64,000 bases of DNA from Flavobacteriales bacterium (GTDB lineage: Bacteria > Bacteroidota > Bacteroidia > Flavobacteriales_F > PHOS-HE28), in assembly GCA_016721005.1 (NCBI GenBank), contig JADKJM010000018.1, positions 66,586 to 130,585 on the forward strand. Reading direction: 5' to 3'. Position 1 is the first letter of the stretch; each line of letters begins with the position of its first letter. Below are positions 18,251-26,224 of the stretch, in pieces. The notes beneath the pieces were generated by a model, which saw only the letters and a list, made by a program, of their open reading frames with translations, had not been told where the DNA came from and did no database searches. A program made the translations under genes and the position numbers.

Positions 18251-18457
18251 ATGCACAGCCGATCATTCGCTCTCCGGGGAGGCCTGCTGGCCTTGGTGCT
18301 GTTGATGGTGAGTGCGGGGTGCAATCCGAAGCCGCACAAATACCGCAAGAAACGGGGCTGTGATTGCCCGAAGTGGAACCAGTTGCGCCATCCTGTTGAT
18401 GGTGTTCGCGCCGCACGACCGATGTGTGTTCCGGATCCTTCCACCGCACCTGCATGA
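18251..18457 (+). CDS. Small putative lipoprotein
   Basis: This 68-residue protein has a signal sequence ending in LVLLMVSAGC, a good lipobox (SAGC), followed by a basic segment with KRGCDCPKW. It overlaps the SprT-like gene by 4 nt (ATGA), which supports it being translated. A similar short C-P-K-W tail occurs in small Bacteroidota lipoproteins of unknown role. No function can be assigned. Confidence 0.6.
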   Translation: MHSRSFALRGGLLALVLLMVSAGCNPKPHKYRKKRGCDCPKWNQLRHPVDGVRAARPMCVPDPSTAPA

Positions 18458-19083
18458 GGGCGACCGATACCGAAGCGATCCGAAGTCGCCTACCCGAAGC
18501 GGCATGGCCCGTAGTGATGGAATGGCTGCGGGAAGAACCCGTGCGGGTGAATGTGACACGACCCCGCCGGACGAAACTGGGTGATTTCCGCAGTGCCGTG
18601 GGCGCTGGCCCGCACCGCATCAGCGTGAATGGCGACCTGAACCCGTTCAGCTTCCTGGTCACCTTGGTCCATGAGTTCGCCCACCACGGCGCCTTCCAAG
18701 AGCACAAGGGTCGGATCGCACCGCACGGCGTGGAATGGAAGGCTGAATACAAGCGACGGATGCGACCCTTCATGAGCGCGGCCGTTCTACCACCCGATGT
18801 GCTTCTCGCGTTGGAATTGCACCTGCTCCGGGCGCCGGCAAGCAGTTGCACCGACCACCGGCTCTCGCGCACCCTCAAGCGCTACGATCCCGATGCGGGC
18901 CCTCATTTGGAAGACCTTTCCGAGGGATCCATTTTCAAGTTCCATACGCGGCTTTTCGTGAAGGGCCCTCGCCTGCGCAAGCGCTTCCGGTGCAATTGCC
19001 TGAACGATGGCCGCCAGTACCTCTTCGACCCGATGGTGGAAGTGACCACCATCCCAACCGTGCCTTTGGCCTTGGCCTCCTGA
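18454..19083 (+). CDS. SprT-like zinc metalloprotease-domain protein
   Basis: The 209-residue protein carries the HExxH zinc motif as HEFAHH (H73, E74, H77), preceded by NPFSFLVTLV, in the arrangement of SprT-like proteins. Cys-rich SprT zinc-ribbon residues are reduced to RFRCNC in the C-terminal part. SprT-domain proteins act as metalloproteases or DNA-associated proteases, but in Bacteroidota their target is unknown. The ATG at 18454 overlaps the lipoprotein stop, and translation is likely coupled. Confidence 0.85.
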   Translation: MRATDTEAIRSRLPEAAWPVVMEWLREEPVRVNVTRPRRTKLGDFRSAVGAGPHRISVNGDLNPFSFLVTLVHEFAHHGAFQEHKGRIAPHGVEWKAEYKRRMRPFMSAAVLPPDVLLALELHLLRAPASSCTDHRLSRTLKRYDPDAGPHLEDLSEGSIFKFHTRLFVKGPRLRKRFRCNCLNDGRQYLFDPMVEVTTIPTVPLALAS

Positions 19084-19102
19084 TATTGACCATTCGTACC
19101 CG

Positions 19103-20194
19103 ATGAACAACCAACACACTTGGTGCGTGATCATGGCCGGCGGCGTCGGTAGCCGCTTCTGGCCCATGAGCCGCAGCAGCTACCCGAAGCAGTTCCTGGA
19201 TTTCCTCGGCCTCGGCAGGACGCTGATCCAACAGACCTACGACCGCTTCCTGCCGATCTGCCCCAAGGAGCACATCCTGGTGGTGACCAACAGCAACTAC
19301 GCGGGGATCGTCCGTGAGCAATTGCCCGACCTGCAACCGTGGCAGATCCTGCTGGAGCCATCACGCCGCAATACCGCACCCTGCGTGGCGTACGCGAATG
19401 CGGTGATCGCCGCGAGGGACCCGAAGGCCTCCATCATCGTGGCACCGAGCGATCACTTGGTCCTGAAAGAGACCGCCTTCCAGGAGACCGTGCAAATGGC
19501 CCTTGACCAAGCGAACTCCGCGGACTGCCTCGTCACCTTGGGGATCATGCCCAGTCGGCCGGATACCGGTTATGGTTACATCCAGTTCAAGCCTGATGAA
19601 CCTACCACCCACCCTCGGGTGAAACGGGTGAAGACCTTCACCGAAAAGCCGGACCATGAGACCGCCCTCCGCTTCATTGAAAGCGGGGATTTCCTCTGGA
19701 ACGCTGGCATCTTCATCTGGAACCTCAAGAGCATCAACACTGCCTTTGCCGATCACCTGCCGGAGATGAACGCGCTGTTCGATGCGAAGCGTTCAGCCTT
19801 CGGCACGGCGGAAGAGGGCGCCGCCATCACCGACATCTATGCCGACTGCGCGAACGTGAGCATCGACTACGGCATCATGGAAAAAGCGGCCAACGTGTAC
19901 ACCGTGGTGAGTGATTTCGGGTGGAGCGATCTAGGGACCTGGGGCAGCTTGTACACCCACTTGCCCAAGGATGCGAACGAGAACGCAAGCATCGGCAAGG
20001 CTGTGAAATTGTACGACTGCGCCCGTAACGTGGTACACTCACACGATGGCCGCCTGATCGTGCTGCAAGGCCTGGAGGACTGCATCGTGGTAAGTACCAA
20101 GGACTCCCTCCTGGTCTGCCGCAAGCAGGACGAGCAGAAGATCAAGCAGATCGTGAACGACCTCACCGCTGAGAGCGGGGACCGGTACGTCTGA
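19103..20194 (+). CDS. manC: Mannose-1-phosphate guanylyltransferase
   Basis: The 363-residue enzyme makes GDP-mannose from mannose-1-phosphate and GTP for surface glycans. The nucleotidyltransferase signature AGGVGSRFWPMSR is followed by PKQFLDF. FTEKPD and WNAGIFIW mark the sugar site, and SDFGWSDLGTW is the family motif in the C-terminal half. The length matches the single-function form without a phosphomannose isomerase domain. It lies 19 nt after the SprT-like gene and may be co-transcribed with it. Confidence 0.95.
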   Translation: MNNQHTWCVIMAGGVGSRFWPMSRSSYPKQFLDFLGLGRTLIQQTYDRFLPICPKEHILVVTNSNYAGIVREQLPDLQPWQILLEPSRRNTAPCVAYANAVIAARDPKASIIVAPSDHLVLKETAFQETVQMALDQANSADCLVTLGIMPSRPDTGYGYIQFKPDEPTTHPRVKRVKTFTEKPDHETALRFIESGDFLWNAGIFIWNLKSINTAFADHLPEMNALFDAKRSAFGTAEEGAAITDIYADCANVSIDYGIMEKAANVYTVVSDFGWSDLGTWGSLYTHLPKDANENASIGKAVKLYDCARNVVHSHDGRLIVLQGLEDCIVVSTKDSLLVCRKQDEQKIKQIVNDLTAESGDRYV

Positions 20195-20251
20195 CCCGAG
20201 TCGCTTGCCGGTCCGTAGGATGTCGCTATCTATGCGGTAACGAACACCACT

Positions 20252-20548
20252 ATGAACGCACCCATACGCCCCAAGAACTGGCTGGTTGAATCCATCCTTG
20301 TGACCATCTTCTGTTGCCTGCCCTTCGGTATCGCGGGCATCATCAACGCGGCCAATGTGAACACCCGCTATGACGCCGGCGACTTCGACGGCGCCGACAA
20401 AGCCAGCCGCGAAGCGGGCAAGTGGACCAAGATCGGTTTCTGGGTCGGTCTCAGCGTGAACTTGCTGGTGATCATCGTCTATGCACTGATGATCTTCGTG
20501 TTCGTGGGTGCGGCGGCGGCCGGTGCGGCAGCCTCCTCCTCGTACTGA
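20252..20548 (+). CDS. CD225/dispanin-family small membrane protein
   Basis: The 98-residue protein has two hydrophobic segments, about residues 12-33 (LVESILVTIFCCLPFGIAGII) and 65-90. They are separated by a loop with NTRYDAGDFDGADKASREA, the hallmark of CD225/dispanin proteins. These are membrane-curvature-associated proteins whose bacterial role is unknown. It precedes a DUF2752 gene by 7 nt, and these two families often neighbour each other in Bacteroidota. Confidence 0.87.
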   Translation: MNAPIRPKNWLVESILVTIFCCLPFGIAGIINAANVNTRYDAGDFDGADKASREAGKWTKIGFWVGLSVNLLVIIVYALMIFVFVGAAAAGAAASSSY

Positions 20549-20555
20549 GGTTCGG

Positions 20556-20927
20556 ATGGAACGGATCTGGCCTTGGATCGGCGGAGCCGCGATCCTTGCT
20601 TGGGTCGTTTCCATCTTCCTGCATGATCCGGCGAGCAGTCCGGAGTTCCTGCCATGCCCGTTCCACTGGCTCACAGGCCTGTTCTGTCCGGGCTGTGGTG
20701 CCCAACGGGCCATGCATGACCTGTTGCATGGTAGAGTAGTGGAGGCGTTGGATCATAACGCGGTGCTCGTGGCGACCATCCCATTGCTCGGTCTTCAATG
20801 GGGCTTCGGCCAGTGGCGGGGTCGCTCCCTGACACACGACAACCGGGTGGTTCTGGCTTGGGGCATCGGTTTGGTGGCATGGGGCGTGGTTCGAAACCTT
20901 CCGGGATTCGAGGTACTTGCTCCCTGA
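20556..20927 (+). CDS. DUF2752 membrane protein
   Basis: The 123-residue protein has about three transmembrane helices and the family motif CPFHWLTGLFCPGCGAQRA, in which paired cysteines sit before the second helix. The function is unknown. The ATG at 20556 directly follows the CD225-like gene, giving a two-gene operon. Confidence 0.88.
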   Translation: MERIWPWIGGAAILAWVVSIFLHDPASSPEFLPCPFHWLTGLFCPGCGAQRAMHDLLHGRVVEALDHNAVLVATIPLLGLQWGFGQWRGRSLTHDNRVVLAWGIGLVAWGVVRNLPGFEVLAP

Positions 20928-20966
20928 GGGCACTTACTTTCGGCAAAATCGCTCATCCCCTCGCCT

Positions 20967-22091
20967 TTGGCCCACCACGAATTGATCATTGACGGCAACG
21001 CGCTCGTCCGTCGTGCCCACGCATTGGAGGGGGAATCCATCATTGCGTTGGATACCGAGGCGAGCAGCTTCCATCGCTACCGCGAACGCGTGTGCTTGAT
21101 CCAACTGAGCACGCGCGAGGAGACCTACCTCGTGGACCCCTTGGCGGTGCCGGAACTGGACCCCTTGGCCCAACTGTTCGCGCAGAAATCCATGGAGGTG
21201 GTGATCCACGATGCGGACTACGACCTGCGCATCCTGGCGAAGTACCATGGCATCCGTGTGGAGAATGTCTTCGACACCTTGGTGGCGGCCGAGCTGATCA
21301 ACGAACCCGAGATCGGATTGGCCGCATTGCTCGGGAAGTATCAGGGCATGAAAGTGGACAAGCGTTTCCAGAAGGCGGATTGGAGCATGCGTCCCCTGCC
21401 GGACGACATGCTCGCTTACGCTGCGGGGGATACGAGCAACTTGATCGCCATCCGCGACATCCTGAAGGAGAAGCTCATCGCGAAGGATCGATGGACCTGG
21501 GCCGAAGAGGAATTCGCCCTGCTCACCGATGCGCCCTTCAACCTTCCCGTGGATGACGAACCCGGATTCTTGAAGATGAAAGGTGCGAAACTCCTGAAAC
21601 CACACCAACTGGCGATCCTGCGCGAAGTGCATGCATGGCGCGAATCGATCGCCGAGCGCATGGATCGCGCGCCGTTCATGGTGCTTGGGAATGAAACACT
21701 ACTCTCACTATCCACCGATCCGGTTCGCGACCTGAAGGACCTCGCGTTGAAGAAAGGCGTCGGGGATAAGTTGATGCATCGGCACGGTCGCGATCTGCTC
21801 GCTGCTGTGAAGCGTGGGCTCGACACACCCAAGGAACAATGGCCGCATGTACCACGCGGAAAGCGATGGCCGCGTGATAACGACTATGACGACCGCGTGA
21901 AGCGATTGAAGCAGGTCCGCGATCGGTTGACCACCGAGAACGACCTCCGCTTGGGGATCGTGGCCAGCAACCACATGCTGCTGGAGATCGCGCGAACACT
22001 TCCCGGTGACCGGATCGCGCTGGCTGCCATGCCGGGTATGCGCCGATACCAGGTGAAGCATTTCGGTGAAGCATTGCTCGCGGTGCTCTGA
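20967..22091 (+). CDS. rnd: Ribonuclease D-like 3'-5' exonuclease
   Basis: The 374-residue protein has a DEDD exonuclease domain: D29 and E31 in IALDTEASSF, the middle motif in VIHDADYDLRIL, and the Y/D of the third motif in YAAGDTSNLI. An HRDC domain spans about residues 210-290. RNase D trims the 3' ends of tRNAs and other structured RNAs. The start is a TTG at 20967; no in-frame ATG precedes the catalytic domain. It is 39 nt after the DUF2752 gene. Confidence 0.92.
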   Translation: MAHHELIIDGNALVRRAHALEGESIIALDTEASSFHRYRERVCLIQLSTREETYLVDPLAVPELDPLAQLFAQKSMEVVIHDADYDLRILAKYHGIRVENVFDTLVAAELINEPEIGLAALLGKYQGMKVDKRFQKADWSMRPLPDDMLAYAAGDTSNLIAIRDILKEKLIAKDRWTWAEEEFALLTDAPFNLPVDDEPGFLKMKGAKLLKPHQLAILREVHAWRESIAERMDRAPFMVLGNETLLSLSTDPVRDLKDLALKKGVGDKLMHRHGRDLLAAVKRGLDTPKEQWPHVPRGKRWPRDNDYDDRVKRLKQVRDRLTTENDLRLGIVASNHMLLEIARTLPGDRIALAAMPGMRRYQVKHFGEALLAVL

Positions 22092-22126
22092 TCCCGTTCC
22101 GTCCACTTCGCCGGGTTCAGTCCATC

Positions 22127-22146
22127 ATATAGTCATATCGCTATAT
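22127..22146 (+). promoter_or_regulatory. Inverted repeat, probable operator of the ArsR-type regulator
   Basis: ATATAG and CTATAT flank an 8-nt spacer, and the right arm overlaps the -7 box. AT-rich imperfect palindromes at the promoter are the usual binding sites of BigR/SqrR and other ArsR repressors. Confidence 0.6.
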
Positions 22147-22151
22147 ATTTG
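22144..22151 (+). promoter_or_regulatory. Putative -7 promoter box of the sulfide-detoxification operon
   Basis: TATATTTG matches TAnnTTTG and lies 19 nt before the ATG of the ArsR-type regulator. It overlaps the inverted repeat, as expected for repression. Confidence 0.65.
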
Positions 22152-22170
22152 TGCGCTCAACCGTTGCGCC

Positions 22171-22485
22171 ATGCCCATCACCACCCTCAACGAACGCATC
22201 GGTACGGAGAAACTCATCCGCGGCAGTGAAATGCTGCGCATGGCGGCGCACCCGCAACGGCTGGCCATCCTGGATCTGTTGGGCAGAAAGGAACGCATGT
22301 GTGTGAGCGACCTGGTCGAGGTGCTCGGGATCGAGCAGGCGATCCTCAGCCAGCACCTCACCCTGATGCGCAACAAGGGACTTCTTGGTGTGGAACGGGA
22401 GGGCAAGTACAGTTACTACCATTTGGAACAGCCCGGCTTCCTGAAGATCATCAAGGATCTGGAGAATTGCTGCGAGAACCTGTGA
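22171..22485 (+). CDS. ArsR-family repressor, BigR/SqrR-like persulfide sensor
   Basis: The 104-residue winged-helix protein has the ArsR recognition region CVSDLVEVLGIEQAILSQHLTLM and a wing GVEREGKYSYYHL. It has a cysteine at position 44 and a CC pair at 100-101. This matches the spacing of the two redox cysteines of BigR and SqrR (about positions 42 and 108), which form a polysulfide bridge and release DNA. The two downstream genes encode a sulfur-compound permease and a persulfide dioxygenase fusion, which supports a sulfide-responsive repressor. The start ATG at 22171 follows the -7 box. Confidence 0.85.
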   Translation: MPITTLNERIGTEKLIRGSEMLRMAAHPQRLAILDLLGRKERMCVSDLVEVLGIEQAILSQHLTLMRNKGLLGVEREGKYSYYHLEQPGFLKIIKDLENCCENL

Positions 22486-22487
22486 TC

Positions 22488-23279
22488 ATGGAGATCCTCG
22501 GATACATCGGTGCGGTATTGATGGGGGTCACCTTGGGATTGATGGGTGGGGGCGGGTCGATCCTCACGGTGCCTATCCTGGTCTATCTGTTCCGCTTGGA
22601 CATGTACACTGCAACGATGTATTCCCTGTTCATTGTCGGGTTGGTGAGCGCCGTGGGCGGAGTTCGGAGTTTGCGGAACAAGGTGGTGGATCCGTATGCG
22701 CTCGTATGGTTCGGGATACCCAGTGTCATCAGCGTACTCGCAACCCGTGCATGGATGCTGCCGAGTTTACCGGACCCGATCATTCATGCAGGCGGTTTGA
22801 TCATCGGCAAGTCGCTGGCGCTCCTCCTGCTATTCGCGGTGCTCATGCTGGTCGCATCGTTGAGCATGATCCGCCGGACGGATCAGCCGACTGTGAGCAA
22901 GGAGCGGCGGCCCGCGCTACTGGCCTCCATGGGCTTGGGGGTGGGTCTGGTCACGGGTCTTCTTGGTGCAGGCGGCGGCTTCCTGATCATTCCAGCGCTG
23001 GTGCTTTTCGCAAGGCTGGAGATCCACAGGGCCATCGGCACGTCGCTCATTCTCATCGCAACGAATGCGTTGATCGGGTTTGTCGGCGATCTATGGAATG
23101 GCCCGACCATGGATGTTCGATTCCTTGCCGTGTTCAGTTCCCTGGCAATTGTCGGAGTATTGCTTGGTGGTCGCTGGAGCGAACGCATCCCGAACGAGAA
23201 ACTCAAACCCGCCTTCGGCTGGTTCGTGCTGCTGATGGGCATCTACATCATCGGTCGCGAACTTTCCGCAATGGCTTGA
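22488..23279 (+). CDS. TauE/SafE-family membrane transporter
   Basis: The 263-residue protein has about eight transmembrane helices in two related halves. Each half carries a glycine-rich motif (GLMGGGGSILTVPIL and GLLGAGGGFLIIPAL) typical of TauE/SafE permeases. This family exports or imports sulfite, sulfoacetate, thiosulfate or related anions. It starts 2 nt after the regulator stop and precedes the persulfide dioxygenase fusion by 44 nt, so sulfite or thiosulfate export is the likely job. Confidence 0.9.
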   Translation: MEILGYIGAVLMGVTLGLMGGGGSILTVPILVYLFRLDMYTATMYSLFIVGLVSAVGGVRSLRNKVVDPYALVWFGIPSVISVLATRAWMLPSLPDPIIHAGGLIIGKSLALLLLFAVLMLVASLSMIRRTDQPTVSKERRPALLASMGLGVGLVTGLLGAGGGFLIIPALVLFARLEIHRAIGTSLILIATNALIGFVGDLWNGPTMDVRFLAVFSSLAIVGVLLGGRWSERIPNEKLKPAFGWFVLLMGIYIIGRELSAMA

Positions 23280-23323
23280 ATACATGCACGGGCGCGGGAT
23301 CGCGCACCCCAACACAACGAACC

Positions 23324-24736
23324 ATGAAGATCGAACAGATATACACCGGCTGCCTCGCACAAGGCGCCTACTACATCGAGAGCAACGGCGAAGTGGCGAT
23401 CATCGATCCGCTGCGCGAAACGGATCCGTACATCGAACGGGCGAAGGCGCGCAACGCGCAGATCAAGTATGTGTTGGAGACGCACTTCCACGCCGACTTC
23501 GTGAGCGGCCACGTGGACCTGGCGAACAAGACCGGCGCGCGCATCATCTATGGACCGAATGCGGATCCCACCTTCAAGGCGCACATCGCCACCGATGGTG
23601 AGGAACTGGAACTCGGCAATGTGACGATCAAGGTCTTGCACACCCCGGGGCACACGATGGAGAGCACCTGCTACCTCCTCATCGACGAGAACGGAAAACC
23701 GCACAGCATCTTCACCGGCGATACCCTCTTCATTGGCGATGTGGGACGACCCGACCTGGCGCAGAAGATGGGATCACTGACCATGGAGGACCTTGCCGGT
23801 CACCTGTATGATTCACTACACAACAAGGTGATGCCGTTGCCCGATGAGGTGATCGTGTACCCTGCGCACGGTGCAGGTAGCGCCTGCGGCAAGAACATGA
23901 GCAAGGAGACCTTCGATACCCTCGGCCACCAGAAGGAGGTGAACTACGCCTTGCGGGCTGCCACCAAGGAGCAGTTCATCAAGGAGGTCACCGATGGGAT
24001 CCAACCACCACCGGCGTACTTCCCGCAGAACGTCGCCATGAACAAGGGCGCGATCCCGAGCCTCGATACGGTGAAGGAGAAGGGCCTGCGCGCTTTGGCC
24101 CCGAATGAGTTCGAACTGGTAGTGGAGACCGAGGGTGCCTTGGTGCTCGACACACGTGATGCCCAGACCTTCAAGGACGGCTTCGTGCCGCGCAGCATCA
24201 ACATCGGGCTGAAAGGCGACTTCGCGCCATGGGTCGGCAGCATGATCCCGGATGTGAAGCACCCGCTGGTGATCGTCTGCGACGACGGTACCGAGGACGA
24301 AGTGGTGACGCGTTTGGCGCGTGTGGGCTACGACAATGTGTTCGGATACTTGAAAGGCGGCATCGCCGCGTGGAAGGCCGCCGGTAAGGAAGTGGACACG
24401 CTCGAAAGCATCAGCGCACAGGAGTTCGCCGCACGCATGAAGGACAGCAAGCTCACGGTATTCGACGTGCGCAAGCAGGGTGAATGGGATGCGGAGCATT
24501 TGGAGAGCGCACACTTCGCCTCGCTGCAATTCATCAACGACCACATCGCCGAGTTCAGTAAGACCGAGCCCAACTACATCCATTGTGCCGGTGGGTACCG
24601 GAGCATGATCGCGGCATCCATGCTGAAGTCACGCGGCTACCACAATGTGATCGACATCGCCGGTGGCTTCAACGCGTTCAAGCAGACCGACCTTACCATG
24701 ACGGACTTCGTGTGCCCCAGCACACTGAGGAAGTAA
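23324..24736 (+). CDS. Persulfide dioxygenase-rhodanese fusion (ETHE1-like MBL fold with two rhodanese domains)
   Basis: This 470-residue protein oxidises glutathione or related persulfides to sulfite and links this to sulfur transfer. The N-terminal metallo-beta-lactamase domain (~1-250) has THFHADFVSGH (H54, H56, D58) and TPGHT. These ETHE1-type residues bind a single iron. Two rhodanese domains follow, with cysteines at 319 (VIVCDDGTEDE) and 421 (IHCAGGYRS). The second fits the canonical active-site loop better. It is the last gene of the operon behind the BigR-like regulator. Confidence 0.93.
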   Translation: MKIEQIYTGCLAQGAYYIESNGEVAIIDPLRETDPYIERAKARNAQIKYVLETHFHADFVSGHVDLANKTGARIIYGPNADPTFKAHIATDGEELELGNVTIKVLHTPGHTMESTCYLLIDENGKPHSIFTGDTLFIGDVGRPDLAQKMGSLTMEDLAGHLYDSLHNKVMPLPDEVIVYPAHGAGSACGKNMSKETFDTLGHQKEVNYALRAATKEQFIKEVTDGIQPPPAYFPQNVAMNKGAIPSLDTVKEKGLRALAPNEFELVVETEGALVLDTRDAQTFKDGFVPRSINIGLKGDFAPWVGSMIPDVKHPLVIVCDDGTEDEVVTRLARVGYDNVFGYLKGGIAAWKAAGKEVDTLESISAQEFAARMKDSKLTVFDVRKQGEWDAEHLESAHFASLQFINDHIAEFSKTEPNYIHCAGGYRSMIAASMLKSRGYHNVIDIAGGFNAFKQTDLTMTDFVCPSTLRK

Positions 24737-24853
24737 CGGCCTTCGATGGATCCTGCGCAGGACCGGACCGGTCGCGGACCCATTTGCTACTTGCACCTGG
24801 TCGGATGAGGACGGACGATCGCTAGCTTCGGGACGGATACAAACCCATCCGCC

Positions 24854-25441
24854 ATGAAGAAGTTCAGCAAACCCGCCCTGATCATCGCGCTCTGCGCCTT
24901 GTCCATCACACAAACCGGATGCTTCGGTGAGTTCGCGCTCACCCGCAAAGCCTACGATTGGCACGCGAGCATCGGGAACAAATTCGTCCGGTCCCTGCTC
25001 TTGTGGATCCCCATGGGCTTCGTGTACGGCATCACGGCCATGGTCGATGCCGTTGTCCTCAACCTCATCGAATTCTGGAGCGGCAGCAATCCGCTCTCCA
25101 TGAACGAAGGGGATCATGAGATGCAGTTGCTCACCGTCAAGGGGATCGATTACCGGATCGACGCCACGAAGGACACCTTCACCACCACGCAGCTCTCGGG
25201 CGAAATGACCGGTGAAGTGCGCATCATGCAATTCGATCGCGCGGACATGACCTGGAAATACACCGACAGCCGCGTGTGCGAGCAACCGGTGATGACCTTC
25301 CTGGATGATCAGGCGAACATGGTGCGTGTGTACACGGACAATGGCGCGATGGAGATCACCACGGCGGACATGCAGAACCGTGACATGCTCATGGCCAAGC
25401 TCGGAAGCTCTTGCGCGATGGTCACCGCTTGCGCGAACTGA
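24854..25441 (+). CDS. DUF3332-family lipoprotein
   Basis: This 195-residue protein has a lipoprotein signal (ALCALSITQTGC). The conserved opening of the DUF3332 family follows: CFGEFALTRKAYDWH, then a hydrophobic helix LLLWIPMGFVYGITAMVDAVVLN and FWSGSNPL. It is probably anchored in the outer or inner membrane, and the function is unknown. A possible -7-like box (TAGCTTCG, 24823-24830) precedes it, and a strong terminator follows. Confidence 0.85.
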   Translation: MKKFSKPALIIALCALSITQTGCFGEFALTRKAYDWHASIGNKFVRSLLLWIPMGFVYGITAMVDAVVLNLIEFWSGSNPLSMNEGDHEMQLLTVKGIDYRIDATKDTFTTTQLSGEMTGEVRIMQFDRADMTWKYTDSRVCEQPVMTFLDDQANMVRVYTDNGAMEITTADMQNRDMLMAKLGSSCAMVTACAN

Positions 25442-25458
25442 CCTCTACCTCATTGAAC

Positions 25459-25489
25459 GAAGAAGCCCGGACGATGTCCGGGCTTCTTC
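25459..25489 (+). terminator. Rho-independent terminator after the DUF3332 gene
   Basis: A 13-bp perfect stem, GAAGAAGCCCGGA (25459-25471) with its complement (25477-25489), encloses the loop CGATG. Confidence 0.8.
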
Positions 25490-25533
25490 ATGGGGGGGTA
25501 TGGCGATCAAGGCATGATCTCATGCGTTTGCTG

Positions 25534-25690
25534 TGACCCCTTCAGGGTCGGCGAATGCCGCGATACGGATCAAGCTAAATGCTGTGACCCCGTTGGGGTC
25601 AGCAACCGAGCGCCATGAGGACCCCGAAGGGGTCACAGCTTGTAGAAAGGGAACCAGCGTCATTAGGTCGACCCCGGAGGGGTCGCAGCA
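25534..25690. repeat. Four GACCCC-n3-GGGGTC palindromes in a convergent intergenic region
   Basis: Short palindromes lie at 25535-25549 (one arm degenerate), 25586-25600, 25620-25634 and 25670-25684. The last two form a module: GACCCCGAAGGGGTC followed by ACAGCTTGTAG, then 50 nt downstream GACCCCGGAGGGGTC followed by GCAGCA. The same module occurs twice at 48.9-49.2 kb. The stretch 25490-25755 holds no gene that I can support. Confidence 0.85.
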
Positions 25691-25755
25691 GACCGGAACG
25701 CCTCGACAATTATTGTCAGAAGATCCGCTGATCCAACGGCGCCGGGTCGATCTTA

Positions 25756-26214
25756 CTAGCATTTGGGTGTCCGGTCCTCCCATATCACATTCGGTGTATC
25801 AGGGCCAAGCCAGTCGTCAAACCCTTTGCGGTCCAATGAGAGAATGAAGGGCAAGTACGAACTCAGCAGATCTAAAGCTGCCAAAAAGCCATTGGAACCG
25901 TACCCCGGCACATCCAATACCACCCATTGCCTTGTTGGATCGAGTTTGCGAACAACTTCATAGAGCGTGACGAAACGAGGATGCGAATCGGCCCAGCCGA
26001 GGAGAACACTGACGTTATACGGATAGTCCGTTGGGAAGAGCGACCACGCAACCTTTACGCTCGGCCCTTGACCTGAAAACACCAGCTCTGCGAAATACCT
26101 CGAAGCCGAATCCTGGGAGAGCCTGAGACCAAACTTCTCCAATATGGGAACAAACTCTTTCTTCGCCTGATCGAGAAGCTCGATCTGTTCTGAATCCGGA
26201 CCCTCCTCGATCAT
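25756..26214 (-). CDS. Hypothetical protein
   Basis: This 152-residue soluble protein has no signal or membrane segment. It begins with an acidic helix (SEQIELLDQAKKEFVPILEKFG) followed by an alternating beta-type region (VKVAWSLFPTDYPYNVSVLLG) and ends in DTPNVIWEDRTPKC. It is more AT-rich than its neighbours and is flanked by palindromic repeats, which hints at acquisition. I do not recognise the family; it resembles immunity or helper proteins only in general size. Confidence 0.55.
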   Translation of the reverse strand: MIEEGPDSEQIELLDQAKKEFVPILEKFGLRLSQDSASRYFAELVFSGQGPSVKVAWSLFPTDYPYNVSVLLGWADSHPRFVTLYEVVRKLDPTRQWVVLDVPGYGSNGFLAALDLLSSYLPFILSLDRKGFDDWLGPDTPNVIWEDRTPKC

Positions 26215-26224
26215 CGCTCAGAAA

